Both the position numbers and the translations under genes were made by a program. A stretch of 8,211 nucleotides of DNA from Bacteroidales bacterium. Lineage in GTDB: Bacteria > Bacteroidota > Bacteroidia > Bacteroidales > PUMT01. Positions within the stretch are counted from its first letter, which is position 1, and each line of letters begins with the position of its first letter. Positions 1-5,810 of the stretch are shown piece after piece. The notes below the pieces were generated by a model, which did no database searches, was not told the origin of the DNA, and was given only the letters and a program-made list of their open reading frames with translations. The DNA is taken from assembly GCA_007132365.1 (NCBI GenBank), contig SLOS01000339.1, forward strand, positions 1 through 8,211, written 5' to 3'.

Positions 1-184
1 TCTCAGGTCAAGAAAAGAAAAACTGCGCATAGCCTAAGCTACGTAAAGTTTTTATTTTGCAGAGATGAGGAAAAAGAGCAAGGCTTGGGCCGGCTAAAAT
101 AGCGTTGACATGACACTAGTGTGTCAGAGAGGGTAAAGAAACACGCAGGATTCAGATCATGATCCGGTATGGATATTGATCACA
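1..184. other. left-edge region without a convincing gene
   Basis: This stretch lies downstream of the HIT gene. Plus-strand frame 1 is open from the left edge to a TAG at 100-102 (about 33 Lys/Arg-rich codons), so it could be the 3' end of a gene starting outside the window, but it shows no recognisable motif. On the minus strand an ATG at 30-28 starts a frame that runs off the edge. Neither can be supported as a gene. The only clear structures are small palindromes: TGACAC-TAGT-GTGTCA at 111-126 and GATCATGATC at 155-164. No T-run follows either one on the minus strand, so I do not call a terminator for the HIT gene. Confidence 0.5.
111..126. repeat. short inverted repeat, 6-bp arms, 4-nt loop
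   Basis: TGACAC (111-116) and GTGTCA (121-126) are perfect inverted repeats around TAGT. The core ACACTAGTGT is itself a 10-bp palindrome. It sits about 60 bp past the stop of the HIT gene. It could be a hairpin at the end of the greA-HIT transcript or a protein-binding site, but no U-tract follows in either direction, so its function is unknown. Confidence 0.4.
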
Positions 185-580
185 TTATTTCAATTCCTGC
201 CTGATCTTCCCTGCAATATCAGCCATCTCCTCATTGGTTAACTGAAGTTTGGGGCGGGCAAAATTGATATCGTCAATCCGGTTTATCGGGATAAGGTGAA
301 TATGGGCATGAGGGACCTCAAGTCCCAGTACTGCAATACCAATACGCTTGCAGGGAACAACTTTTTCAATCGCCTTTGCTACCCGCTTGGAGAAAACATG
401 CATTCCGGCCAACAGGTCATCTTCAAGATCAAATATATAATTTATCTCTTTCCTGGGAATTACCAGGGTATGACCTTTTGCCAGCGGATTAATATCCAGG
501 AAGGCATAATAATTGTCATCCTCTGCAATTTTGTGGGATGGTATTTCCCCTTTTGCGATTTTGCTAAAAATTCCTGACAT
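185..580 (-). CDS. HIT family protein (histidine triad nucleotide hydrolase/transferase)
   Basis: This is a 131-aa cytosolic protein of the histidine triad superfamily, whose members hydrolyse or transfer nucleotides from substrates such as AMP-lysine, AMP-NH2 or dinucleoside polyphosphates. The signature HAHIHLIP at residues 91-98 gives H91, H93 and H95; by family knowledge the middle/last His is the AMP-accepting nucleophile region. Upstream, the nucleotide-binding strand FLDINPLAKGHTLVIPR (residues 27-43) is typical. The length fits single-domain bacterial HIT proteins. I chose the ATG at 580-578, giving MSGIFSKIAKGEIP, because family members begin there. An in-frame ATG at 616 would add 12 poorly conserved residues and overlap greA by 17 bp. 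It lies 19 bp after the greA stop and is probably co-transcribed with it. The exact substrate cannot be read from sequence. Confidence 0.93.
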   Translation of the reverse strand: MSGIFSKIAKGEIPSHKIAEDDNYYAFLDINPLAKGHTLVIPRKEINYIFDLEDDLLAGMHVFSKRVAKAIEKVVPCKRIGIAVLGLEVPHAHIHLIPINRIDDINFARPKLQLTNEEMADIAGKIRQELK

Positions 581-599
581 AATAAAAGGTTTATGTTTT

Positions 600-1073
600 T
601 TATCTGGAAATTTCAATTATCTCAAGATTAATTAACCCGGAAGGGACCATGATCTCAACGGCATCACCCACTTTTTTACCAAGCAGTCCCTTTGCAATGG
701 GTGTATTTACTGAAATTTTTCCGGCCTTGATATCTGCCTCTGTTTCGGAAACAATAAAATATTCCATCACGGTGTTATTGGCCCTGTTTCTGATCTTAAC
801 CTTATTCAGAATCTGTACCCGGCTGGTATCTATCATGGATTCATCCAATATACGAGAATTTGCGAGAGAGTCTTCCAATCTGGCAATCTTCATCTCAAGC
901 ATTGCCTGGGCCTCTTTGGCAGCTTCATATTCTGCATTCTCTGAAAGGTCCCCTTTCTCCCTTGCTTCTGCAATCTGTCTGGAAATGGCAGGCCGCTCAA
1001 CACCTCTCAGATGTTCCAGTTCAGCTTTCAGCTTCTGTAAACCTTCTTCCGTCAAATAAGAAACTTTACTCAT
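600..1073 (-). CDS. greA: transcription elongation factor GreA
   Basis: GreA enters the RNA polymerase secondary channel and stimulates cleavage of backtracked RNA, rescuing stalled elongation complexes. The product is 157 aa, the normal GreA length. The N-terminal coiled coil (about residues 5-75) carries the GDLSENAEYEAAKE tip, with the acidic pair D42 and E45 (numbering from the chosen Met) that family knowledge ties to Mg2+ positioning for cleavage. The C-terminal FKBP-like domain includes the IAKGLLGKKVGDAVEIMVP segment. I chose the ATG at 1073-1071 (MSKVSYLTEEG), which matches the family start; an ATG two codons upstream (1079) is possible. It is the first gene of a likely two-gene unit with the HIT gene. 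A perfect -7 box lies about 63 bp upstream of the start. Confidence 0.97.
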   Translation of the reverse strand: MSKVSYLTEEGLQKLKAELEHLRGVERPAISRQIAEAREKGDLSENAEYEAAKEAQAMLEMKIARLEDSLANSRILDESMIDTSRVQILNKVKIRNRANNTVMEYFIVSETEADIKAGKISVNTPIAKGLLGKKVGDAVEIMVPSGLINLEIIEISR

Positions 1074-1135
1074 GATCATTTGTCTTTATATTTAAAATAA
1101 AAAAGAATTCCGTATACCCGGAACTCTTTCCTGGG

Positions 1136-1143
1136 CAAAGATA
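1136..1143 (-). promoter_or_regulatory. putative Bacteroidota -7 box for greA
   Basis: On the minus strand this reads TATCTTTG, a perfect match to the Bacteroidota sigma-70 (SigABfr) -7 consensus TAnnTTTG. A TTG at 1162-1160 (minus) could serve as the -33 element, but the 16-bp spacer is shorter than the usual 17-23. Transcription would start near 1129, giving a greA leader of about 55 nt. That leader contains a small TTCCG/CGGAA hairpin (1108-1112 with 1119-1123). This is inference from the motif only. Confidence 0.4.
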
Positions 1144-1291
1144 TAAATTTTTAATAATTCAACCCATAATGCTGACAATATCAAACCGTTCAGGATCGGA
1201 TCTTGTGCTGCTTTAAATTAAAATCTGAATTTAACCAATTAAAAAATCAAGGGGAATTACCGGTAAAACAAGAATACACCATACATAACTT

Positions 1292-1729
1292 TCAATAAGT
1301 TCTTTTTCCCAGTATTTCGGAATAGATAACAGCCTTCCTCAGGTCAAAGGGAATTCCTTTACTCTCATCAATATCAATGCTGTAGGCATCATCTTCCACT
1401 TTACCTTCAAGTTCGGCGATAGGATTGTTTTCGGCCGCCTCTTTCATTACTGCATCTGCATCCATTAGCATATCCTGAGCCTCAGTATCGGTCATCCACG
1501 GATTGGGCTGTCCCGACTCAACAGCTTGCTGACCTGAAACAGTTGAGGACTGAATTTCAGGCTCATAATCCTCATCGTCCTCGTCTTTGAACAACTCGCT
1601 GAAAGGATCGCCCGGCCGGGTCTCCTCTTCTTCGGAAACAGGCTTCGCCGGCTTTCTTTTCCGCATGCTAAGAACCAATATTACAATGGTTATAAGCAAA
1701 TATATAAAACTCTCCATGAACCCTTCCAT
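1292..1729 (-). CDS. small single-pass membrane protein, function unknown
   Basis: This 145-aa protein belongs to no functional family I recognise. Residues 8-21 form one hydrophobic helix (FIYLLITIVILVLS), followed at once by the basic RKRKPAK, so the remaining ~120 residues are predicted to be cytoplasmic. A strongly acidic, low-complexity linker spans about residues 33-58 (runs of E and D). The C-terminus, FDLRKAVIYSEILGKRTY (128-145), is compact, mixed-charge and looks like the conserved part. I recall Bacteroidales hypothetical membrane proteins ending in similar DLRKAVIYSEIL tails, but have not checked. The start could also be the ATG at 1717 (MESFIYLL), which keeps the whole helix. It is followed by 212 bp before greA, so co-transcription is uncertain. 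It is divergent from the lipoprotein gene at 1915. Confidence 0.75.
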   Translation of the reverse strand: MEGFMESFIYLLITIVILVLSMRKRKPAKPVSEEEETRPGDPFSELFKDEDDEDYEPEIQSSTVSGQQAVESGQPNPWMTDTEAQDMLMDADAVMKEAAENNPIAELEGKVEDDAYSIDIDESKGIPFDLRKAVIYSEILGKRTY

Positions 1730-1881
1730 AACTAATTTGGTTTTTTTCTGAACTTTCTTTATAAAAAGGAGGACTTGCAGGTTTTTTGATCCTCCGGCTC
1801 TCTCTTTCGTTATCAGTTAAATAAAAAAATACAAACCATGACAAAATCATGTAATATCTTTCAGATAAACAAAATTTCGTG

Positions 1882-1889
1882 TAGGTTTG
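1882..1889 (+). promoter_or_regulatory. putative -7 box for the Rieske-like lipoprotein gene
   Basis: TAGGTTTG matches the Bacteroidota -7 consensus TAnnTTTG perfectly. It lies 25 bp before the ATG at 1915, which would leave a leader of roughly 20 nt. No good TTG is present 17-23 bp upstream (only TCTTTCAG near 1857-1864), so the -33 half is weak. Confidence 0.4.
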
Positions 1890-1897
1890 CAAAAATA
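1890..1897 (-). promoter_or_regulatory. putative opposing -7 box for the one-helix membrane protein gene
   Basis: On the minus strand this reads TATTTTTG, also a perfect TAnnTTTG. It abuts the plus-strand box at 1882-1889, so the 16 bp form an imperfect palindrome, TAGGTTTGCAAAAATA. If used, it would give the 145-aa gene a leader of about 150 nt. No -33 TTG is evident at the expected distance. Confidence 0.25.
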
Positions 1898-1914
1898 ATT
1901 ATCGTAAATAACCT

Positions 1915-2346
1915 ATGTTAAACAGATCAAAGTTAAGAAAAATATTTATCATATCATTGATATTTATAACTTTTCTGGGATGTGATGATAATGATGACTG
2001 GATTCCTAATGTGAGGGTTGATATCAGGCTTGACCTTAACACCCAGCTGGCCACCCTCGGAGTGTTAGAAGCCAGAAAGATTGCCGGCGGAGTAAACGGT
2101 ATAATTCTTTTCAGACTGGAAGACAGGAAGTTTAATGCCCTGGAAAGAACCTGCCCGTTTCAGCCCTCGGAAAACTGCCCGGTAGAGATCAAGGATAATC
2201 TTTTTGCAAAGTGCCCGTGTTGCGGATCAGAGTTTTATCTTTCTTTCGAGGATATGCCGGGGGCAGTAAAAGAAGGGCCCGCAAAACGACCATTGAAACA
2301 ATACAGTACTTCTGTAACTGGTTCCCAGTTGCATATATATAATTAA
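1915..2346 (+). CDS. lipoprotein with a Rieske-like domain, His ligands substituted
   Basis: This is a 143-aa predicted lipoprotein. A basic start and hydrophobic stretch (8-22) end in the lipobox FLGC, with C23 the lipid-bearing residue. The following DDNDD acidic run resembles the signals reported to send Bacteroidota lipoproteins to the cell surface. The C-terminal half has the layout of a Rieske [2Fe-2S] domain: C80-P-F82, then C100-P-C-C103-G-S-E-F, then GPAKRPLKQY (121-130) and a closing strand. Classical Rieske proteins have CxH and CxxH here; F82 and C103 replace the two histidines. C80, C88, C100 and C103 could instead form a four-thiolate zinc or iron site, or disulfides. I infer an envelope protein descended from a Rieske fold. 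Its cofactor and partners are unknown. lplA follows 61 bp downstream on the same strand. Confidence 0.82.
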   Translation: MLNRSKLRKIFIISLIFITFLGCDDNDDWIPNVRVDIRLDLNTQLATLGVLEARKIAGGVNGIILFRLEDRKFNALERTCPFQPSENCPVEIKDNLFAKCPCCGSEFYLSFEDMPGAVKEGPAKRPLKQYSTSVTGSQLHIYN

Positions 2347-2384
2347 TAATCCACCTCAACGATTAAAAATTTGAGATTACTGGT

Positions 2385-2400
2385 GTAATTTTAAAATTAC
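2385..2400. repeat. perfect 16-bp palindrome just upstream of lplA
   Basis: GTAATTTTAAAATTAC is a perfect palindrome ending 7 bp before the lplA ATG. A further ATTAC at 2376-2380 can pair with the GTAAT arm, so two alternative hairpins are possible. It could be an operator for a dimeric regulator or a weak hairpin over the translation start. It is all A/T except the end pair, so chance is not excluded. Confidence 0.45.
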
Positions 2401-2407
2401 TCTAAAC

Positions 2408-3388
2408 ATGTTTTGTATTGCCCATTCAAATACAGACCCGTACTTTAATCTTGCAGCGGAGGAGCATTTCCTGAAAAATTTTTCTGATAATTGCTTTTTG
2501 TTGTACAGGAATAACAAATCTGTAGTTATCGGCAAACATCAGAATGCCCTGGCAGAAATAAATATGGATTTTATCAGGCGAAACAGAATTCCGGTAATCA
2601 GGAGGATATCGGGTGGGGGAACAGTATTTCATGACCCGGGCAATTTGAATTTCACCTTTATTATGAACGGACATGAGGGGCATCTTGTCGATTTCAGAAA
2701 GTATACCGCCCCCATAATTGAGGTGCTGGAGAAACTGAAAATAACTGCCTGCTTCGAGGGTAAAAACAATCTTGTAATAGATGGGAGAAAAATATCCGGA
2801 AATGCGGAGCATGTATATAGAAAAAGGGTCCTCCACCACGGGACTTTGCTTTTTTCATCCCTCCTGGATGATCTGGAAGGTGCGCTGAGATCCACTCCCC
2901 AAAAATATAAAAGTAAGGCCGTTCAAAGCATCCGCAGCCGTGTTACCAATATAAAGGAACACCTGAAGCAGGACATTGATGTAATTCAATTCCGTGACAT
3001 TGTAATGGAGCACATAATGAATGTTTTCCCGGGTGCATCATCCTATGAATTATCAAGGGAGGATATCAGGAAAATCAATAAACTGAGAAATGAGAAATAT
3101 TTAACCTGGGAGTGGAATTTTGGCTATTCGCCGAAATATGAATTTGAAAAATCATTCATTATAAATGGAGAATTTATCCACGTCCACCTCAATGTTTCCG
3201 GGGGGATCATTCAGAAAGCCATGATAACCGGCGATTATTCCGGCAAACGGAATAAAGTGGCTGTTGAAAAATTGCTGGAGGGGTCAAGGCATGAACAGGC
3301 TGAAATGCTTGAGAGATTCGAATCAATTCCGTTCTCAGAATATTTCAGTAATATAACTGCCCCGGAATTTGTAAAGAAAATGTTCTGA
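2408..3388 (+). CDS. lplA: lipoate-protein ligase A
   Basis: This 326-aa cytosolic enzyme activates free lipoate with ATP and transfers it to a lysine of lipoyl domains (E2 subunits of 2-oxoacid dehydrogenases, GcvH). The large domain carries the signature RRISGGGTVFHDPGN (65-79), which binds the lipoyl-adenylate, and DGRKISGNA (125-133), whose K128 corresponds to the catalytic lysine of LplA. HHGTLLF (143-149) completes the pocket. From about residue 245 to the end is the small accessory domain (FEKSFIINGEFIHVHLNVSGG and beyond), so this is the full two-domain, E. coli-like form (337 aa there) rather than an LplJ- or LipB-like one. The gene is probably read with or just after the Rieske-like lipoprotein gene. 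It converges on the sugar-binding gene, with only 9 bp between stops. No lipoylated target protein is encoded in the window. Confidence 0.96.
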   Translation: MFCIAHSNTDPYFNLAAEEHFLKNFSDNCFLLYRNNKSVVIGKHQNALAEINMDFIRRNRIPVIRRISGGGTVFHDPGNLNFTFIMNGHEGHLVDFRKYTAPIIEVLEKLKITACFEGKNNLVIDGRKISGNAEHVYRKRVLHHGTLLFSSLLDDLEGALRSTPQKYKSKAVQSIRSRVTNIKEHLKQDIDVIQFRDIVMEHIMNVFPGASSYELSREDIRKINKLRNEKYLTWEWNFGYSPKYEFEKSFIINGEFIHVHLNVSGGIIQKAMITGDYSGKRNKVAVEKLLEGSRHEQAEMLERFESIPFSEYFSNITAPEFVKKMF

Positions 3389-3397
3389 TATAACCTT

Positions 3398-4408
3398 TTA
3401 ATTGCCCCCAAAAACCATTGCTTCATCCAGGTACCCGTCTGCAATAACTGTCATCCTTAAATTCTCAGGATGTACTGATACCATAGAGGACAGGAGTATT
3501 GCAGGAACCATAACACTACCATTGTTTATTGAAAGCTGGGTATTCACCACCGGTTCACCCTTACCCATCGAAAGGGCCGTAGAAGCAGCTACGGTGGCAA
3601 GTGTCTCTATGTATTTATAAACTGTCATTGTCTGTTTCCCCTGAACTATTCTCCTGCACGCCTCAGCTTCGGCATCCTGACCCGAAAGCAGCACCTTGCC
3701 GGCGAGGTTATGTTTCTCAAGTGCCCTGAAAGCCCCGCCGGCCAGATTATCATTGGAAGCCACGATTGCATCAAGCCTGCCGGGATTAGCCTCCAGATAA
3801 TTGTCAATTATCCTGTAGGCTTCATCACTGCTCCAATCCTTTATGAACTGATCGGCAACTATCGATATCCTGCGACTTTCAACAAAAGGTTGCAGCACAT
3901 GCATTTGTCCGAGACGCAGCAGGATCGAATTATTATCACCCGGATCTCCTCCAAGAATAGCATAATAACCTTCAGGTCTCATCCTGGAAAGATATTCAGC
4001 CTGCATCTCTCCAACTCTCATATTGTCAAACGAAATGTAGAAGTCAATTTCACAGTCATTTATTATCCGGTCATAGGCAATGACCCTGACATCATTCTCA
4101 TGGGCCATACACACGATTTCTGCAGCTTTTCGGCTGTCAACAGGAACTATTACCAGAACATCTATATTCCTGTCCAGCAATTCACGCACCTGCTGCATCT
4201 GTTTTTCATGACTGTTTCCGGCTTCGGAAACATAAAGCCTTGCTCCTGCATTCCTGATTCGTGCGGAGAAATGATCGATATCCTTTTGCCATCTCTCATG
4301 CGAAGGCCCTACACTAAATCCAATTTTTACCTCTGATTTATCGGTGCATCCTGATAACAGGAACATACCTAATAGCAGTGCAATTATTGCAAATATCTCT
4401 TTTTTCAT
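3398..4408 (-). CDS. xylF: XylF-like sugar-binding lipoprotein (periplasmic binding protein type 1)
   Basis: This 336-aa protein closely resembles E. coli XylF, the D-xylose receptor of the XylFGH ABC importer. Visible signatures include YDRIINDCEIDFYISFDN (112-129), GGDPGDNN (153-160), QMHVLQPFVESRRI (168-181), VASNDNLAGGA (216-226), LSGQDAEA (241-248) and GKQTMTVYK (257-265). These give the ligand-contacting Arg, Asn and Asp positions of the family. Unlike soluble XylF, the N-terminus is a lipoprotein signal: MKKEIF, a hydrophobic stretch, then LLSGC with C21 as the anchor. I chose the ATG at 4408-4406 because it begins exactly at this signal. The frame stays open to an ATG at 4573, but that 55-residue extension lacks a signal and would bury the lipobox. 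No xylG/xylH genes are adjacent, so it may serve a distant transporter or a sensor. Sugar specificity is inferred by similarity only. Confidence 0.92.
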   Translation of the reverse strand: MKKEIFAIIALLLGMFLLSGCTDKSEVKIGFSVGPSHERWQKDIDHFSARIRNAGARLYVSEAGNSHEKQMQQVRELLDRNIDVLVIVPVDSRKAAEIVCMAHENDVRVIAYDRIINDCEIDFYISFDNMRVGEMQAEYLSRMRPEGYYAILGGDPGDNNSILLRLGQMHVLQPFVESRRISIVADQFIKDWSSDEAYRIIDNYLEANPGRLDAIVASNDNLAGGAFRALEKHNLAGKVLLSGQDAEAEACRRIVQGKQTMTVYKYIETLATVAASTALSMGKGEPVVNTQLSINNGSVMVPAILLSSMVSVHPENLRMTVIADGYLDEAMVFGGN

Positions 4409-4751
4409 AACTTTTGGTTTAGTGAAAAATAAGTTTGCCAAGGCGATTAAAAATAAATACCGATAGTCTTTGCTAAAGCAATTAATGAAGAACACCGAAA
4501 AGCGGACTAACCGGGAACTATTGGCCGGTGTCCTGGTGCAGCCAAAGGAGAAATACTCAGCAATATCCAACATACTAAGTATATCCGTTGATATTGCCTT
4601 TTAATATTCTGCTATCAATTTATGAAAAAAAGATATGAAAAGCAATAATTATGCGAAGGAAGTTTAGTTTATACTTAAAATGCTTCAGTAAGAGGAAAAA
4701 TACCACATAAAACAAAGCATCTGGCTTTAATCACTTTCTCCTGAAAGTATC
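4409..4751. other. gene-poor spacer upstream of the XylF-like gene
   Basis: This is 343 bp without a supported gene. It contains a 12-bp palindrome, TTGCT-AA-AGCAA (4470-4481), about 60-75 bp before the XylF-like start. That is a plausible place for an operator of a sugar-responsive regulator, but one occurrence proves nothing. A 39-codon plus-strand frame (ATG 4485-4487, stop TAA 4602-4604, starting MKNTEKRTNRELL) is possible but has no recognisable feature. No CAAAnnTA (minus-strand -7 box) was found by eye. Confidence 0.4.
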
Positions 4752-4922
4752 CTATACATTTACTGCAGGCTGCTCTGTTTCCTCAGCTTCTGCATAAGCC
4801 GGGCAGATTGGGTTCAGGTGACATGATTGCACCGCAAGGCAGAATACAAAAACCACTGCGATGAGGGTAAGTCCGCGGTTCTTTAAAGTTTTTTTTCTGG
4901 TAAAGGCTGATGAATGCTGCAT
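4752..4922 (-). CDS. very small lipoprotein (56 aa), function unknown
   Basis: Reading the minus strand from the ATG at 4922-4920 to the TAG at 4754-4752 gives a 56-residue protein. A basic N-region (RKKTLKNR, 9-16) precedes a hydrophobic core (17-31) and VQSC, so C34 is the likely lipidated residue. The mature peptide would be only about 23 residues: CHLNPICPAYAEAEE (34-48) and an acidic, Gln/Pro-containing tail. The second cysteine, C40, in CPAY is notable. Short Cys-anchored peptides of this layout are common in Bacteroidota, but I cannot name a family. It is divergent from tetR (188 bp between starts), so it is a candidate TetR target. Signal-peptide architecture and the order basic-hydrophobic-Cys argue against chance. 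The Gln at -2 makes the lipobox imperfect. Confidence 0.65.
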   Translation of the reverse strand: MQHSSAFTRKKTLKNRGLTLIAVVFVFCLAVQSCHLNPICPAYAEAEETEQPAVNV

Positions 4923-5110
4923 TTCTTTAAATTTGTTTAATCTGATACCGGAACATTGTACGGGAAAATAAGTAATATGGTTACATCGGCAAGAATTATT
5001 CAGGTTAAACTTTTTTCTATCGATTTTTCCTATATTGCAACAACATCATTTAATCCGGTATTCAGAAATTAATTACCGTTCAGACTTGTTCAATAAATAA
5101 ACTTTATCAT

Positions 5111-5749
5111 ATGGAAGTCCGGGACAGAATAATAAGGGAAGCCGCAGAACTCTTTTTACTCAATGGAGTGAAAAAGGTAAAGATGGACAATATCGCAAAA
5201 AAAATAAAGGTTTCCAAAAGAACCATTTACGAGAATTTTAAAAACAAAGATGCGCTGATAAGGGCAACTATTGATCTGGCACAGAAAGAGCAAATAGAAC
5301 TTAACAATATCATATTGTCGGAATCGGAGCATATCATAGAAGCAGTTCTTGCTTTACTGAAAAATGGTTCAGAAATGCTGGCAAGGATTAATCCGGACTA
5401 TTTTTCTGACCTTAAACGGCTTTACCCTGGTATCTGGAAAGAAAAAATTGAGCAAAGCAAAGTCCATTCCTTCAAATTAATACTGGAACTTCTCAAAAAA
5501 GGGAAAGAGCAGGGAATCTACAGAGACGACATTAACGAAGAGATCATTGCCCTTATCCTGATAGAACAATTATCAATGCTTTCTGACCAGAAGGTCCCGG
5601 GATACAGGAAGTTTTCGCTTGTTGAGTTTTATGAGAACATAATTATCAACATGACAAGGGGGGTTGCCACCGGAAAAGGACTGAGATTACTTGAAAAGTA
5701 CCATCAGACACCTTCTGCTCCTCATCCCTCAGCGTATCGACCGGGTTAA
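5111..5749 (+). CDS. TetR/AcrR family transcriptional regulator
   Basis: This 212-aa cytoplasmic DNA-binding protein normally acts as a ligand-responsive dimeric repressor. The N-terminal helix-turn-helix domain is clear: RIIREAAELFLLNGVKKVKM (6-25), then DNIAKKIKVSKRTIYENFKN (26-45), with VSKRTIYENFKNKDALI covering the recognition helix and the start of helix 4. Residues from about 55 onward are the all-helical ligand/dimerisation domain, which is not recognisable for ligand. The normal end seems to be near LRLLEKYHQ (191-199). The final residues TPSAPHPSAYRPG look non-native: they are encoded by DNA that, antisense, carries the tail of an FtsX-type permease. The 188-bp region upstream (4923-5110) contains only weak dyads (GTAA-N5-TTAC at 4972-4984; CGGTA-N13-TACCG at 5056-5078) that could be operators. 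Likely targets are itself, the divergent small lipoprotein or the permeases. Confidence 0.92.
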   Translation: MEVRDRIIREAAELFLLNGVKKVKMDNIAKKIKVSKRTIYENFKNKDALIRATIDLAQKEQIELNNIILSESEHIIEAVLALLKNGSEMLARINPDYFSDLKRLYPGIWKEKIEQSKVHSFKLILELLKKGKEQGIYRDDINEEIIALILIEQLSMLSDQKVPGYRKFSLVEFYENIIINMTRGVATGKGLRLLEKYHQTPSAPHPSAYRPG

Positions 5750-5807
5750 GACGGGCAGCAGGCCAGACCGGAAGTGTTGATATAACTACCAGAAAAACGA
5801 AAATGAA
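5718..5807 (-). pseudogene. C-terminal remnant of a second FtsX/MacB-type permease
   Basis: Directly after the stop of the 797-aa permease (TGA at 5813-5811, then TAG at 5810-5808), the same minus-strand frame continues for 30 codons without a start. It encodes a hydrophobic helix (FIFVFLVVIS) followed by TLPVWPAARLNPVDTLRDEE. That is the typical ending of FtsX/MacB permeases: a last transmembrane helix, then a P-A-x-x-L-x-P-x-x-x-L-R-x-E tail. Aligned without gaps to the last 29 residues of the neighbouring permease (769-797) it shares 8 identities, including A-A, P, L-R and the final E. Everything upstream of this tail is missing, so it is a decayed fragment of a once-tandem paralogue and not a gene. 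It overlaps the last ~10 codons of tetR antisense. Confidence 0.68.
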
Positions 5808-5810
5808 CTA

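Noticed and set aside
1..102. Open plus-strand frame reaching the left edge as the 3' end of a gene
   Set aside because: Only 33 codons are visible, they are Lys/Arg-rich with no recognisable motif, and the other strand and frames are equally uninformative.
1668..1892. 74-codon minus-strand frame overlapping the start of the one-helix membrane protein gene
   Set aside because: The translation has no coherent motif, it overlaps a better-supported gene in another frame, and most of its length lies in an AT-rich spacer with the divergent promoter boxes.
4409..4573. N-terminal extension of the XylF-like protein to an upstream ATG at 4573
   Set aside because: It would place 55 extra residues before a perfect MKKEIF...LLSGC lipoprotein signal; the signal only makes sense if translation starts at 4408.
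4485..4604. 39-codon plus-strand ORF in the spacer upstream of the XylF-like gene
   Set aside because: It has no signal, motif or promoter, and a frame this short is expected by chance; kept only as a note in the spacer entry.
4928..4935. TAAATTTG as a -7 promoter box for tetR
   Set aside because: It matches TAnnTTTG but is ~175 bp from the ATG and has no TTG at a proper spacing upstream; AT-rich DNA gives such matches by chance.
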